A stretch of DNA of 64,000 bases from Hyperoodon ampullatus (lineage: Eukaryota > Chordata > Mammalia > Artiodactyla > Ziphiidae), in the NCBI GenBank assembly GCA_949752795.1, contig OX457068.1:54898516-54962515 (forward strand), written 5' to 3'. The position numbers and the translations under genes are program-made. The notes under the pieces are model-generated. The model saw only the letters and a list, made by a program, of their open reading frames with translations, was not told the origin of the DNA and did not search any database. This document shows positions 11,903 to 24,849 of the stretch, one piece after another (within the stretch, counting starts at the first letter, position 1; each line of letters starts with the position of its first letter).

Positions 11903-11904
11903 TG

Positions 11905-14698
11905 GTACCCAGGGAAGATTAATAAAGGATCCATTTTAATCTTAGAGGTATATCTACAACTATGAACTGGAATTGATTGATTGACTAAATGTATTTTTAT
12001 TTCAACTTTGAACATTAAATACAATGATGTTTGTTTGGACCAAAAGCTCATTTTAATCTTTGATGTTGCCAATGATGTGTTTAAATTTCACAAGAGGTAA
12101 ATTTCAGTGTAGAACTTCTTTATGCCTGATGAATGTCATGGAGACGATTTTATCAAAGTCTTCATTAAGCTAACTTTTTTTCAAAACTAAAAAGTAATGA
12201 GAAAATAGAACCCTGAGTAATTTATGTGCTTATTGTTCTTCGAGTTAAAGAAATCTGCCCTTGTTCTACTTCATAATATGTAAAAAATATAGACCAAGTT
12301 TTCTTCAATATGTTAAAGACATTTGTATATTGGGCAAAACTAAACATTGATAAAATAAAAGTACAAATCATTCTTTAATTGTCATATAATCTTGTTTTCC
12401 CACCATTCTTTAGTCCTCTCTTCAGGAGAGCTAGAGAATTTGATTCAATCTGGAATCATGTTCCACTACACTAGCTCCCTGAGCTAGCCAATTATCTATG
12501 AAGGTTTCTTCTTGGATGCCCTCAGTTAGCTCTGTTCATTCAGTGGAAAACTTGTGATACTGAATTCATTCTAAATGACAGGCAGAAAAATCTGTACTAT
12601 TTGAATGGCAACTTAAATATATAATGCAAAGTATTTGATTTAACTTAAATTAATTTAATTTTCTTGTCAAACCCCAACAAAGATGCTTAGTGTATCATGT
12701 GGTATCTCTTTGATATATAGAGTTGTGTGTGTATGGGTGTGTGTATGTGTATGTGTATAAGAGAGAGAAAGACTGTACAATTTTCCTATGCCTTTGCAAT
12801 GAAAGCCATGCTTGTTGTTTTATAAAAACAACAACAAATAAAACAAATTTATATTAACCTATATGAAGTTGTAAAATATGATAAGCACTATCTTCATTAT
12901 AAATCACATTATCTAACTTCCAATACTGTTTCTTAGAATTATTTCCCTCTAATCAGAATTCTACTGTAATCATGGTCAGACCATCTATCTACCAAGAACA
13001 GAACTACAGCAAATTGAAAGAATACTTGTCTCTAGTGTATTCTCTACCATAGAGATGTAGCCAATCAATAAATCTGTCAATCAGATGTCAAATCAAATCT
13101 GATGATCTCTAATTGACCCAGTTTTGTGCCAGATGTGGTAGAAGATATGAAAGCATAGGACATACTTTCTGTCTTCAAATAAAAATTCCAAGAATGGCCT
13201 TTAAAATGACAATGTGAGAATGACTAAGAGTGCTTTAAGAATTGTTTTTAAGAAGAGGACTGAGGAGACTACATAAAAGGTGTAAGAAATGAAATATCCA
13301 GCATTTTAATATAGTTGAGTTCCCTCTGGAAGGACGTGTCATCACCACAAAACTGCAAAATGGATGGCAGACAATGGGCAAGAGATCTTATTTAGTAGCA
13401 AATTCAAGTGTGCTGATAAAAAGCTGAGGAAGGGAAGAGAAAATACAGAGCAAAATGTTGTAAATATTAATGTAGTAAAAAACTTTATCTGAAACTTGAA
13501 TAATTTCCTCAAAACTAAAACTCCGGAGAATCCCTAACAAGTTTATTTCAAGATAATTTATTGGCAGCAGTTGAGACAAAATTTTATTTTCACAGGTAAT
13601 TTCTTTGATAATATTTTGGGGCAGTTTCACCCATCTTCTTCTTCACCTGCCCCTTCTCACCCCACAGAGAGTTACTGGAGGTGCCTGGAATATGGTGTCA
13701 GGACCTGTTGAGTATATAGGGGAAAACTGCAAATAACATGTGAATCTGTGGAGGAAGAAGGTTTCTGAAAAGTTATACCATAGGGAGACACCAAACCAAA
13801 AAGACATGAATATCTAAGTGCCTGTTGTGAGCAATTCACTTTTTGATCAACAGGTAGAATATATGGGAAACAAGAGAAAAGCAAGGAGATTCAAAGTAGA
13901 AGCGGTAGACAGTGAAGAAATGTTAAGCATTTCCTAAAGGATATTTGCAATGAATATTTTGAGGATGCCTCTGCTGTGAGTGGGAAGGTAGCCATCAAAA
14001 CTACCCATCTGGTGTGAGGAAGCTGCACTTTACAACAGAATAGGTAAAGACAAGAAAATAAGTTCAATAGTATTGTCTTTATCATACACAATTTGAATTG
14101 GCTTTAGGACTGATATAGATTGGTTGGTTGATATAGATTAACTTTATTCCATAATAAATATTGGGGCATTAGGACCCTTCAAAAGAGTAAAATTGGAAAT
14201 TCTACCTCTGGCTTCCCATGAATCTGTAACACTGATGTTAGGATTTAGCTGTAGACTGGCTCGTATTGTTTTCTGTCTGCTTTGTATTGATCAGTCAACC
14301 TTAGTTCATTCTGAGTGTGTATCTGCCAATGTGTTCAAGTATTAAGCAAGAATTGGACCCTGTCTTTAAGGAACTAGTTGTCTGGTAAATAAGATAAAAC
14401 TTACAAATATGAAAAAATAAAATGATTGTCTCATCACAGTTGTATTCTCAACATGAAGAATTTGCATTTGCCTGTCACATGGTAACACATGAATGGTGTC
14501 TTAGAGCACAAAATATGGCTGGTCACAAAGTGGGTGTGCTTAGCTCTTGGAAAATTCTCTAATTTGTTTATATGGATGTGACTATACAAGTTTCTTGCTT
14601 CCTCCAGATTCATTTCTCTATCTAGAGGCATGTGTCTATGTATACACAACTATCTTTAACATTTTCACTACATTTTTTTTCTTACCTGTGAAAGTTTT
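11905..14698. other. Unannotated DNA with minor low-complexity tracts
   Basis: No gene recognised. Includes an interrupted TG tract at about 12,722-12,758, a short hairpin at 12,812-12,834 ('ttgttgtttt' and its complement), and weak ancient-repeat signals at about 13,120-13,200 and 14,330-14,420. Open frames up to 80 codons on the minus strand at 13,388-14,091 show no domains. Confidence 0.4.
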
Positions 14699-14710
14699 AT
14701 ATATATAAAG

Positions 14711-14711
<1 letters not shown>

Positions 14712-14769
<58 letters not shown>
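14712..14769. repeat. (AT)n microsatellite
   Basis: About 29 uninterrupted AT units, preceded by a shorter 'tatatata' run at 14,699. Confidence 0.97.
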
Positions 14770-14780
<11 letters not shown>

Positions 14781-16455
14781 TTGCTTGTTTGTTTTTCCTA
14801 GAAGTAATTGAGCATGTGGTGAAGAGCTGAGAAAAGCCCCATGGAGGCAGCAAGACTCAGCAAATGGTGGAGTTGTCACTCATTTACTGAGTGTTTCAGC
14901 CCAAATACTATTTGTGGAGTTTCATTAAGAACAATCAGTATTTCAAATCTAAGTGCTACATAAGTGTATCTGCCACAAAGTTTAATTTAGGGCTTTGAGT
15001 GTCTGGTGTTTAAATATATATGTATTTAGTCAATAAAAGGGCCAGAGTACTCAGCCTTCCATGTGAGAGAGGACCTGATACATTGTATTTAAACTGGTAT
15101 TTATCTGCTGGTCCACTGTTGTCCCCTTCCCACTCTTACAACTCTTTATTCATATGAAACGTGGTTTTAAAGACCAAAACTTGAAATTGTAAGTGAATAG
15201 TTATTGACTGTCCACTCTTCTTTTGTCAGCTCTCTTCTCCTTTTTCCTATGTCTAGTTGACTAAAGATATGTTTTGTTCCTAAGAAGGTGTTGAGATTTC
15301 TGACTGATAACAAACTCTGGTCCAGATGGGTATCCCTCACACCAGAGTCCTGACTCCCTGTGGTTTGTAGCTAGTAAGAGACTATAAGATTTCAATTGAG
15401 CTGTGAATCCAGGCTGGACCAGCCATTCTTGCAAAGTGTCCACTGTGGACAATGCAAAATAGCTAACTCTAAAGTAAAACCAAAATAAAACAAAATAAAC
15501 AAACATAAAACAACAACAAAAAAAAACCAAGGAGACCCCTTGAGCTTTGATCTCAGTAGTGCCAGGTATTTGGGCATTTTTAATATTTTCATTATTTGGT
15601 GAGTTTTTTTTTTTTTAAACTTATTTCACTGGGATATTTTCAAATGTAATTTGAAGTGACACAACCTACATATGGATTGTTAAAAAATATAGATGGCAGT
15701 GAAGTTTGTAACCTACGATTCAAGATATGAAAAAAGAATAGCATTTTTTTTTGAGTTCCAAAATATGAATTTAATATATGAGCTAGGTTTCCAAATGATA
15801 CAAATAGGTATGATATGAAGCTAAAGGCAACATTTACACTTTGTAATAAACAAGCTGGGTTAATTTGTATTTAATTTATTTATTCATTCCAAACCTTGTT
15901 ACTTAACTCTGTGATGGGTACTTTGCTTAGTGGTAACTATTAAATGTAGTTTGTTTATATATGAGGTCTGAATTTTCATTGCAATGCACAGCTTTGCTGC
16001 ACACAAAGTGTAGAAATTCTTTCCAGTAATGTATGTACAACTGGCGATAGTTTTAAATAATAAAATGCTAAACACAGGCATGAAGTCTGTAATCCCCACA
16101 TGGCAGTGGTGGCTGGAGAAGGCAATTAAGAGGGTGAAATCATGGTAGTAGTCGGCACTTGATCGTAAAAGAGGCAACTTCAAGATGGAAGCATCACCTC
16201 ATCTGATTATTAATAAATAAATATTGACATTAATTTAGTACTTTCCATCTTCAAAGCACTTTACAATTATTAATTAGTCCTCTTAGGACTATTTGAAATT
16301 TAATTTCTGAAGTTTGCATTTAAATAGGATATTCATGATGGTGTTTTTTGGCTTCAAGTACAACAGCTTCTTTTTTCTTCAATTCTCAGATTCTTTTTTT
16401 TTCCCTGGAATTAAAGATAGTACGATGACTGTAGCTAAATAGACATTCCAGGAAA
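14770..16455. other. Unannotated DNA
   Basis: No recognisable gene. The region around 16,200-16,330 ('ccatcttcaaagcactttac') has a weak MIR-like flavour but is too diverged to call. Confidence 0.4.
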
Positions 16456-16459
16456 GGTT

Positions 16460-16565
16460 ATCTCAGAACATTGAGCTTGGAGTCAGGAGGAGCTGCATTT
16501 GCATATTCCCACAGTAATGGACCAAGGTCATGGTTCAGTTTCCTTAAAGACCTTTGACCAGGGAG
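16460..16565 (+). repeat. Possible MIR relic
   Basis: 'gagcttggagtcaggaggag' followed by 'tggttcagtttccttaaaga' follows the sense MIR order (sense core then the 'cagtttcctcatctg' box). The fragment is short. Confidence 0.45.
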
Positions 16566-16924
16566 AGGTACTTTTAGGTCATCACATGAATTCGATTTTC
16601 CACCCAAATCTTTGTACAGATGTCATCTCTGCTTGGAACTGCTACTCAAACTGCTAGCAGCCTTTTATTCTCCTCTTGCCTGATGATTCCTAGGCATCTC
16701 AGTTTTATATACTTTATAACAGAGAAGCATTTCTTAAATTCTAGGTTTCTTTTTATCATCCAACTAATGTTTATGAAGTTACCAAATCAAAATTAAAATA
16801 AAATTATCGATGCTTATCTGACAGTTCATAGACTAACAAGAGGTCCAAGATTATATGAATAACCGCCATACAGAATAAGTGCTATTAAAAAAAATACTCT
16901 CTTTTCTGAGCAGTATTTTTTTTA

Positions 16925-17175
16925 CAAAAAATGAAGGAAAAGTACAAAGGGTTCCCATATCCTCCCTCAACCCCTCCCCCTCTACCAGTTTCCCCTATAA
17001 TGAACATCTGTGTGGTACAATTGTTAGAATTGATGTGTCAATAGTGATACATTATTACTAACTAAAGTCCATAGTCTCCATTAGGGTTCACTCTTTATGC
17101 TGTACATTCTATATGTTTTGACAAATGTATAATGACATGTATTCACCATTACAGTATCACACAGAATAGTTTTTT
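16925..17175 (-). repeat. L1M-type 3' UTR fragment, antisense
   Basis: 'gggttcccatatcctccctc', 'ggtacaattgttagaattga', 'attagggttcactctttatg' and 'caaatgtataatgacatgta' are characteristic of the reverse complement of an old L1M 3' UTR. The same family recurs at 63,490-64,000. No ORF2 remains here. Confidence 0.7.
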
Positions 17176-17179
17176 CTTG

Positions 17180-17815
17180 TTGTATGTCTTTGCCTGTCAG
17201 TTAATAAGAGTTTGACTTCTATGTGACCACTCATCTTTGTTCCAGACATAGCTGCACTTCATGGAGGTTGTGTCCCTTTGGTGACTGCTTGTACAAACAC
17301 TGCAACATCAGTCTTCTCAGCTCCACTGAGCAGGGAGTCTCTCTGTCCCTGGAGAAATGCATTTCATCCAGCCTGATTTGAAGATAAGACCAGGGTCTAA
17401 GGGTTGGTGGTGAAAGGGAGATATTTGCAAGTTAATTCCATTTGACTTATAAGAGGCCTCCCCAAATATATGCACCTGTCATGTATCTTGTCCAGTTAGA
17501 GAGCATTCTGGCACCTTCTTTTGTTTGCCACACCTGTTACCTCCTTAACTTCTGCAATGTCCGGGGTCATCACAGGGTCCATTGTAGCATCTACTCTGTC
17601 TGTGAAGCTACAAATGATTCTACTAATCATGAATGGAAATTCACCTCTATATTTTCGAAAAGCAGCTTGTAGCTTATTTAACCAGAACAGATATACTGGC
17701 TTATGTGCATTTTTTTTTAAGATTCACAAACCTTTGCTGAACCACAACCCACCACTTAGTATACAGGAGCAATCTTCCCATCTCAATATAGGCATCTAAT
17801 TGCTTTGTGATTATT
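17180..17815. other. Unannotated DNA
   Basis: Two overlapping small frames (17,442-17,799) are present but have no domain or splice signature. Nothing called. Confidence 0.4.
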
Positions 17816-17955
17816 TATCTATGTCTGTCTCCCCTTCTAGACTGCAAGTTACATTATAGAGAGGAAACTATTGTTTTTATTTACTTTTGAATCCTTCAAG
17901 AATTCAAACTTCATCTGCTATATGATAGAGCCTCAATTTCTGAATGGATTTAAAA
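17816..17955 (+). repeat. L2 relic, 3' end
   Basis: 'tgtctgtctccccttctaga' and 'ctgcaagttacattatagag', then a decayed body ending 'gagcctcaatttctgaatgg', match the order of the L2 3' end (ctccccactagactgtaagc... caataaatatttgttgaatg). Confidence 0.7.
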
Positions 17956-18425
17956 CACAAAAATAAAAACACATTTAAAAAAGTAGGTACGGGGAGAATA
18001 ATGAACTAGAAATAAACTTTCTGTAATGCTTAAAGGAGATGTCTATCTTTACCACCCAGTCCTTATCCCTAATGAATGTGTAATAGCACAAAGAAGCTGA
18101 AAGGAACAAGAGAGTATGCTCATGGTCTGCAATATCATGACAAAATACCTTGATCAGAATATTATATGTACCTCAAATTCAGCCCCCCTTTGTCCTTGAA
18201 GATAACCTCTAAATGTCACATTCAATCACTGAGGATAAAAACACTGATGAAAACAACAGTAATTTTCCATTCCCCCAGTTAGGAGAGCCATTCTATTCAC
18301 CATTGGAGGACATTTCAGGCACTCCTCAAAGAACCTCAGATCTATGCAGAGATTCATGTCTTCCTAGAGGATTAATGGTAAAAACTTCCTGTTTACCTTT
18401 GGGCATCCTCTGGAAACATGCCTGT
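17956..18425. other. Unannotated DNA
   Basis: Holds most of a 116-codon frame (18,213-18,563), the longest non-L1 frame apart from L1 and SINE shadows. Its product has no recognisable domain and its 3' third overlaps an L2 relic, so I do not call it a gene. Confidence 0.4.
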
Positions 18426-18640
18426 TACCCTCATATGTCTGGACCAGTCACCCCTATTAGGGCCCTAAGAGCATGTTGCAGCCTCTCTCATTTTCCTTTC
18501 TCTCTGGATTGTAATTGCCTGGATAATTGCCCATTTTCTCCACCAGTCTTTAGGCTACATTAAGACAAGAAGCCGGTTTGCTTTGCTTACTGTTTCATTG
18601 CTTATGCCTAGCTCAATGTCTGGGATGTAATGGGGGAGGG
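18426..18640 (+). repeat. L2 relic, 3' end
   Basis: 'tctctctggattgtaattgc', 'ttgctttgcttactgtttca' and 'tgcctagctcaatgtctggg' parallel the L2 3' end. It is followed by a G-rich and (GGAA)-like low-complexity patch at 18,640-18,705. Confidence 0.5.
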
Positions 18641-18644
18641 TGGG

Positions 18645-19110
18645 GGTGGGAAGGAAGCAAGGCAAGCAGGCAAGCCAAAAAAAAAATGAAGGAAGGAAGG
18701 CAAGTCACATCTAGAGGCAATAAACTTTCTCTAGTAAACTCTGGAACATTAAGGTTTAACTGTTTCTCCTAGAATCTTGACTCAGAGAGCCCTGAGCTTT
18801 CAGGAGAAACAAAATGCCTACTTAGCAATGGAAACTAGCTGGCCCATACCTCCTTTGGACCATCCTTGACACTATGATTAGCCTTGATTTTGTTTTCCCA
18901 TCTGTCTGACATATTAAATGACAGTGGATTAACTGACCGCACCTATACTTTACTGCTGTGTTCCATGGCATAGTTAATCACTACAACCAGATATGGAGAT
19001 GTTCCCAGCACTAACAATGATGTGGTCCTGTGTTGTGTGTATTGTGTTACTTTGTTTGCCATTCCCTTTGTTGCCTTTGGACTATATTTGATTTTTGTCT
19101 TTTCTATCAT
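18645..19110. other. Unannotated DNA
   Basis: Low-complexity purine tract at 18,640-18,705; otherwise nothing recognised. Confidence 0.4.
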
Positions 19111-19114
19111 CTGA

Positions 19115-19181
19115 GATGAGTTTAACTCACTTGTACCCTGTTGGCTTTGTTATTCATACAGGGCAGGCTGTCTCTTTCCGC

Positions 19182-19221
<40 letters not shown>

Positions 19222-19375
19222 ATTTTATACCTGGCACATGTGTGTATTATTGCTCAAATTGATTGAAGGCAGGGACCATGCCCTATATTATAGCATTATC
19301 ATTTCTTTTAGTGGGTTAACTTATTATGTGGAACACAATAGGTACTTGATATTTAAAAAAATGATGAAATGTATA
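19115..19375 (+). repeat. L2 relic with embedded (TA)n
   Basis: 'gattgaaggcagggaccatg' and 'gaacacaataggtacttgat' are the L2 3' end ('...gagggcagggaccgtgtc... agtaggcgctcaataaa'). A (TA)n run of about 35 bases at 19,184-19,218 lies inside it. Confidence 0.65.
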
Positions 19376-19379
19376 AAAA

Positions 19380-22300
19380 GTAAAAGGAAATTTCTTATCA
19401 CAAATAGAATATTTCTTTCTGATTTAATTCATATGTACTCCTTCCAAACCGCCAAAATCCTTGGATTTATATTAAGAGTTTAAGATATTCAAGAAATGTT
19501 TTAAAAAATCAGTGGCTATATTTGTATGTGTATCATTTGTGTTTTCATTGGGTCCAGAAAAATAAATAAATAAAGTGCTTGTTCACTCTTGCTTGTTTTT
19601 TGTTTGTTTGCTTTACATCGGACACCAGAGTAAAGAGTTAAAAGATGTCACTACAAAGCATGAACTCTCCTTCTTTGTCACCACCCATGCAGACCTACAA
19701 GGCTCCACCCTCACTGATGTCCCAAATGGCATCTCAGCAGCAGAAAGGCCAGAAACAAAAAGCTCCATGTTTGTAAGATTTAAAATCAAGTTATCAGGAG
19801 TTGGACTAGAACCCCAAACCATACAGGCTATAAGGTCAGAGCTTAACTGTTTTTCCATTTTATTACTCAAGGACAAGAGAGCTTGATGCATGAGACTCCA
19901 GCCCCATAAACCGTCTACTGAGGTGACCATTTCATCACGTATGGTTGCGAGTTGAGTACTGACCACACAATTTAAATCGACAACAGCAGGGCCCTGGTGG
20001 GGATATGAGAAGCAATGTCACACACAACATCCTTTTCCTAATTATTGGGACCCAGACAGGTGGCAGGAAGGGAATGAGGGGTGAGGGTGGGAGAGGGAGG
20101 GACAGGGAGGCACAGTGACATTTCCCATCTCAGGAGTACAAGATTCATTACCTCTGATGAAAAGTCACCAGGCTGCAGTGAGTCCTGACATACTCTGTGA
20201 CAGGAGAAAGTGACATGGCCGTTTGACATTCAGGTGTAGAAGTTTGCTGGTCTGTAATCACTAGTTAAAATTGAATCTTGTACATTGCACCCTGCCAGCA
20301 CAGCTCAACTCTTGATAATTATTTGGATGCTACTGTATTTGGATTTTATTTCCCCAGCAGAGACGGAAGTTGGATTTATAGTTTACTGCTGGGTTAAGAT
20401 TGGAACAGGCTAGACCATTTTTATGGTTAATATGGCAGAGCCAAATAAATCTAGAGGTGTTTTTTGTCCCCATTTTAATTCTAAACCACTTGGGGATGGG
20501 GGTGGGGAGCCACAAAAGAATCAAAGGTTGCGTCTTCTAATTTTCCATGAACAAGCTACAATTCTGTCTGTGCTAATGTTTTTTCTCTTTTTTCCTCTCA
20601 GTTCATGATACTTTAATCCAGCCACCTGGACAAGGATGGGGCTGGGAAACACCATTTTGCAATAGCTATAGCCGGAGCGGCCACATGGATGAGGACATAG
20701 ATGGTCAATGCCATTTAACAACCACTTCTTCTTTACCTGGGGGTCAGGAAAAGGACAAGAGACATGTTTTACAGCAGGTCATTTTAGTATAATTACAGAG
20801 TGACCTTGAACTGTTGATTTGCATACAGGCATGCTATGATTCCAACAAGAATATTCTCTCCTCTCATTCCTATTCTGAGGCATGAAAGCTTCCATTCTTT
20901 GCAGGAGCATGGACTGTATATTCACCCCATTGTGCCCGGAGGGATTCTGGATGTCAACTTGACAGGCTCAGTCTAACATTTTTGAGGAGTCACAAGCCAC
21001 ACATTCATAGAAGGGTAAAGTGTTCAACAGAGGTAACTTTATGTACAGACAGAATATGTATTTCCTGTGAACTAGGATTTAGCTGTGCTTTGGGAAGTAG
21101 GCAGACTGGCCTGATCTAAGGTATCGTTGTCAGTGTCTAAAAGTCCATCATTAGAAAAGCATCAATTTAAATAAAAGCATTGTGTTTCCAAAGGTTGCAA
21201 GGTAAGTCACTATTTCTTGGAGGAAAAAAAAAAAAGATACATATATATGCTCAAACACTGGCAAAGAGAGATAAAATGTGGTGGACATTTTGCTGGGAAA
21301 GGCTGATAGGCTCTGGTCTAAGAGGGCTCAATAATTGGCATTCATTGTTCTGGGGATTCACTCTGAACCCAGGGCTGACTCTCAGCCTTGCTCCAGCTGC
21401 AACCTAATTTCTGACAGTTGATTGTGATCGCATCACTTACAGAGAAGTCTCATCACTTGCTCATCCACTAAGTTTTGGGATTGATATATAGGACTAGAAT
21501 GCTGATTAATCTAATTCACGGTGAGAAATAACAAGGCAACAGGATTTACAACATGCAAATGTCACATGACTAGTGCAGACATTGCAGATAAACCTGCCAA
21601 ATCCTAAACAGAAGGTCTCCAGGTGATCAGCAAATCATCAGGGAAGTAAAAATGAATCCAACACTTCACTGTCTTACTGAGACAGTAGATGTAGCCAAGG
21701 CTGTCTTCACCGAATCCAGGACCACATTAAGGAGCTGAGATAGTCAGCATACTTAGTGAAAAGCTCCCTTTCTTCTGAATAGTGCTGAGATGAAAAGCTC
21801 CCTTTCTTCTGAATAGTGCTGAGATGGTCTCTGTCAATCATTGCTTTCTCTCTTCTCCTTTGCTCAGTCTTCAATAGTAAACACCATCCCCTCTGCTCAC
21901 CCTCCACTTCATAGCAGAGAGATTATGTTGATATCAGAGCTCACTTTCAGAAATTAGTCATATTCTTCTGCTTTTCTAGTCACTAGCAGACATAAACAAC
22001 TTAGAGTGAATAAATTCATTACTTATTTTCATTCCACCAGAAAATACACCAATAGAAAGGAGCACCTTAAGGAGAGGGTTCCTTGTCTAAAGCAGGAATT
22101 TCTGAACAGGGAAAAATCTAGGGAAGTAACTGAGTCTTGAGAAACTTGGCAGTAGAGTGATAAGACTACCTGGTGAAAGGACACGAACAACTTAAGGAGG
22201 ATAATATAGAACAAAAAGAGAGACAAAAAAAGGAAAAAGAAAAACCCAGATATATCAAGAAGGCTGAAATTATGCCTACAATCTCCTACTGGAAATAGAG

Positions 22301-22685
22301 TAAGAAATGACTTGGACAACATGGTTGCTGCAATGATGTTCCCCAGCAGTAGTGACACTGGGGTACCTGGCTTGATTAGTGGGGTGTGGTTAAAGGAATA
22401 AACCAACTTTTCATTCATATCATATTTCAACTGCTCCTAAATGTAGAGAGTGGATTAAAGGCAGTTTCTCTTTTCTATGGGCCTCAATTACCTTTGCTTA
22501 GGAAGAACAACCTCAATTATTCATTGTCGAAGCCACAAAGCAAAAAAAAAAAAACCAAACAAACAAAAAAACAAAGCTGCAGCTAATAAGGGATTTAATC
22601 AACAGCATTGCTTATGGCAAACCGAAGAGCAGTCCACATGTTCCCAGGTTTGGGAAAGGACCTCCTCCTCTTCTCCCCCAGACAG
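19380..22685. other. Unannotated DNA
   Basis: No gene recognised. Overlapping frames on both strands at 19,575-19,966 (103 and 117 codons) and 22,029-22,430 (133 codons, minus, hydrophobic/phenylalanine-rich) have no recognisable domains. The 22,029 frame derives largely from an A-rich tract read backwards. The interval 20,290-20,460 looks less decayed than its surroundings but has no coding signature. Contains the 34-bp duplication listed separately. Confidence 0.4.
21757..21825. repeat. Perfect 34-bp tandem duplication
   Basis: A unit starting 'tgaaaagctccctttcttct' and ending 'agtgctgaga' occurs twice back to back with no mismatch. Absence of any difference suggests a recent slippage or duplication event, or an assembly artefact. 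Confidence 0.97.
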
Positions 22686-22689
22686 AATC

Positions 22690-22875
22690 TCACATATCAT
22701 GTATGGTTCATTTCAAGGCCCCCTCTTCCATGAAGTCTCTCCTGCCTAACACAGTTGATCTTTCCTTCTCTAAATTTCTATAGAATTTAAACTTCTTATA
22801 TAAATGTATCACGTGTGTTTGATTGTAAAGTTCTTTCTGTATTTCCTATTTATACATCTTGCTTGAATGAGCAAC
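22690..22875 (+). repeat. L2 relic, 3' part
   Basis: 'ccctcttccatgaagtctct', 'cctgcctaacacagttgatc' and 'ctaaatttctatagaattta' follow the L2 3' region order ('tccaggaagccttccctgat... tagcactta'). Confidence 0.6.
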
Positions 22876-22879
22876 TATA

Positions 22880-24665
22880 GCTTGAAGGAAGAAGTTTCTG
22901 AGAACTAATGTTTAGTCTTTTGACCTTCTGGAAACTCAATGTTCTTACCTATTAAGATAAGGAAATGAGAATATGGTCCTCAAAGTTCACTTCCAGTTCT
23001 AGTATTCAATGAAACTGTGTTGTGCTTCCCTTGACCTTCTCCTGGAAGGGAAATGTATTTTTCTTTGTTTAATTTGGGCAACTCTGTGTTCGTTCAATCC
23101 AGAACACTGTAAGAGCAATGCTTGGTATTAGACTCCAGAGATACCATAGGTGTATCCAAACGACAGCCCTCCAAATGCGGCAACACCAGCCAGAGCTCAA
23201 AGCAGCAGAATCGTCTCGTGAAGTGACTCTGCTTTTTCTGCAACTAGAACATAGGAACTCTGTGCTTTGTAGAATCAAAGTATGCATATGTGTTTAACAT
23301 TTCATTTTAGAATATTGTGTTGCCAGACTCTTTCTAGCCCCATCTTGTTTATATATATTTCTGAGGAGATCAAGCTGTCTGGAGCCTTCTACTCATACAG
23401 CTCCCAGTTGTGAGCTTTTCCCACAGCTCTTGATGCAATTAGCATCCTTGAATATTGAACAGAAGTAATTTTATCATGCAATCAATAATACTTCAGCTAA
23501 GGTTAGATGTGAGTTATTGCTGCATACAGAAGGAAAGGAAGCCTATGAGAGGTAGCGTTGGTCACAGGTGAAAAGAACATAAGCCTTCCAACACCTAGGA
23601 GAGTGTGGCTTGTCTTTCCATAGTATGATTATTTTAACATGCATGCTAGTGTTCTTCTGAAAAATATTGATTATATTCATTGGCATTGCACAATTGGGTA
23701 TAAAATCATCAGTATCTCACTGAACAGGGAAGATGGGGAGAGAATTTGTGGCAGCCTCATGTGAAACCCAAAGATTACAGCATTGGATCTGAATAGATTT
23801 CTTTTATTTTCCTTCACTTGTATGTCACCCAAGAAGGAAGATTTTTGTTGCTGAGTGGGGTTAGAGCTTAGTACTCATCTTAGGAATACAAGGAAATGAA
23901 ATCTTCTCTTTCCCACACGTCCACTGGCTATGCCATCTGATCATTTAGCAGCCAACACTTTCCCTCTGCCTTCCTGGGGGCTGTTAATTCAAATGCAGAG
24001 GGAAAACATGGGTTTGCCTTTTGTGCCACTCTCTTAATCAGAGTGATTTTCTGAGAAGCAACTGTAGAGGATAGGCTCTTTTATTTTAGGATCAGCAGCT
24101 GTTTTTACAATGTTAGGCAAACCTGGGCCCTCCTTAAAATGTCAGGAAAACAAAAAATATCCCCACCTGAAAGCCCTCTTGTATTGAAAGGATTTTTTTG
24201 GCTCTTTCCCTTAAGCTGCTTTCTCCTTATGTGCAACTTCCCAATCCCATTCACAAACTGTTGCCATGGTAAATAATTATATCACAGATGAATTGTGTAC
24301 ACTTCCTTTTCATAGCTGGAAGAGAAATTGTAGAGGAAAGGGGAAAAATCAAAATCCTTTAAAATTACAGGGGAGAAGGCTGAGGAAAGAGTGCCTCCTC
24401 GTTAACATAATTAGCTCCATGAATTATAAATTGGTATTAGAACTTGCTCTTCATGACAAAAAGAGTAATTATATTTACTGATGTAAAATTAAACAATACC
24501 AAAAAAATTAATGGGACTCACCAGCATCTCTCTTGACATTATCATAGAATTCAGAGATATGAATATCCCACAAACTGAAGTGATTTAAGCATCATAAACT
24601 TTAATGTTGCTCAAATGTGCTATGTAGAAATATGTCTCCTGGCTAGTATATAATTGCACTCCATG
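22880..24665. other. Unannotated DNA
   Basis: Possible short MIR at about 22,910-23,015; otherwise no gene or repeat recognised. The stretch 23,900-24,060 is less AT-rich than average. Confidence 0.4.
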
Positions 24666-24784
24666 TTCAGAACACACACACATAAACACAACAGCAGCAG
24701 CAACAACAACAAGCCCTTAGACTTATGCAGAGAAAAGTCCAGATTTTTGGTACCCAAGTGGGATGCGAAAGTAATTTCCACTGA

Positions 24785-24786
<2 letters not shown>

Positions 24787-24845
<59 letters not shown>
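24787..24845. repeat. (AT)n microsatellite
   Basis: About 29 AT units. A short (CA/GCA/CAA) low-complexity patch lies about 100 bases upstream at 24,673-24,713. Confidence 0.97.
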
Positions 24846-24848
<3 letters not shown>

Positions 24849-24849
24849 A

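Noticed and set aside
11806..12072. 88-codon minus-strand frame with Ser-Ile-Tyr-Leu repeats
   Set aside because: Produced by the (GATA)n microsatellite.
18213..18563. 116-codon open frame, plus strand
   Set aside because: No recognisable domain, no promoter or splice context, and its 3' third overlaps an L2 relic. Frames of this length occur by chance in 64 kb.
19575..19966. Overlapping 103- and 117-codon frames on opposite strands
   Set aside because: Mirror-image open frames of similar length on both strands usually reflect composition and not coding. No domain found.
22029..22430. 133-codon minus-strand frame with hydrophobic, Phe-rich middle resembling a membrane segment
   Set aside because: The hydrophobic run comes from an A/G-rich tract read backwards ('aaaaaaaggaaaaagaaaaa'), a common artefact. 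No family was recognised.
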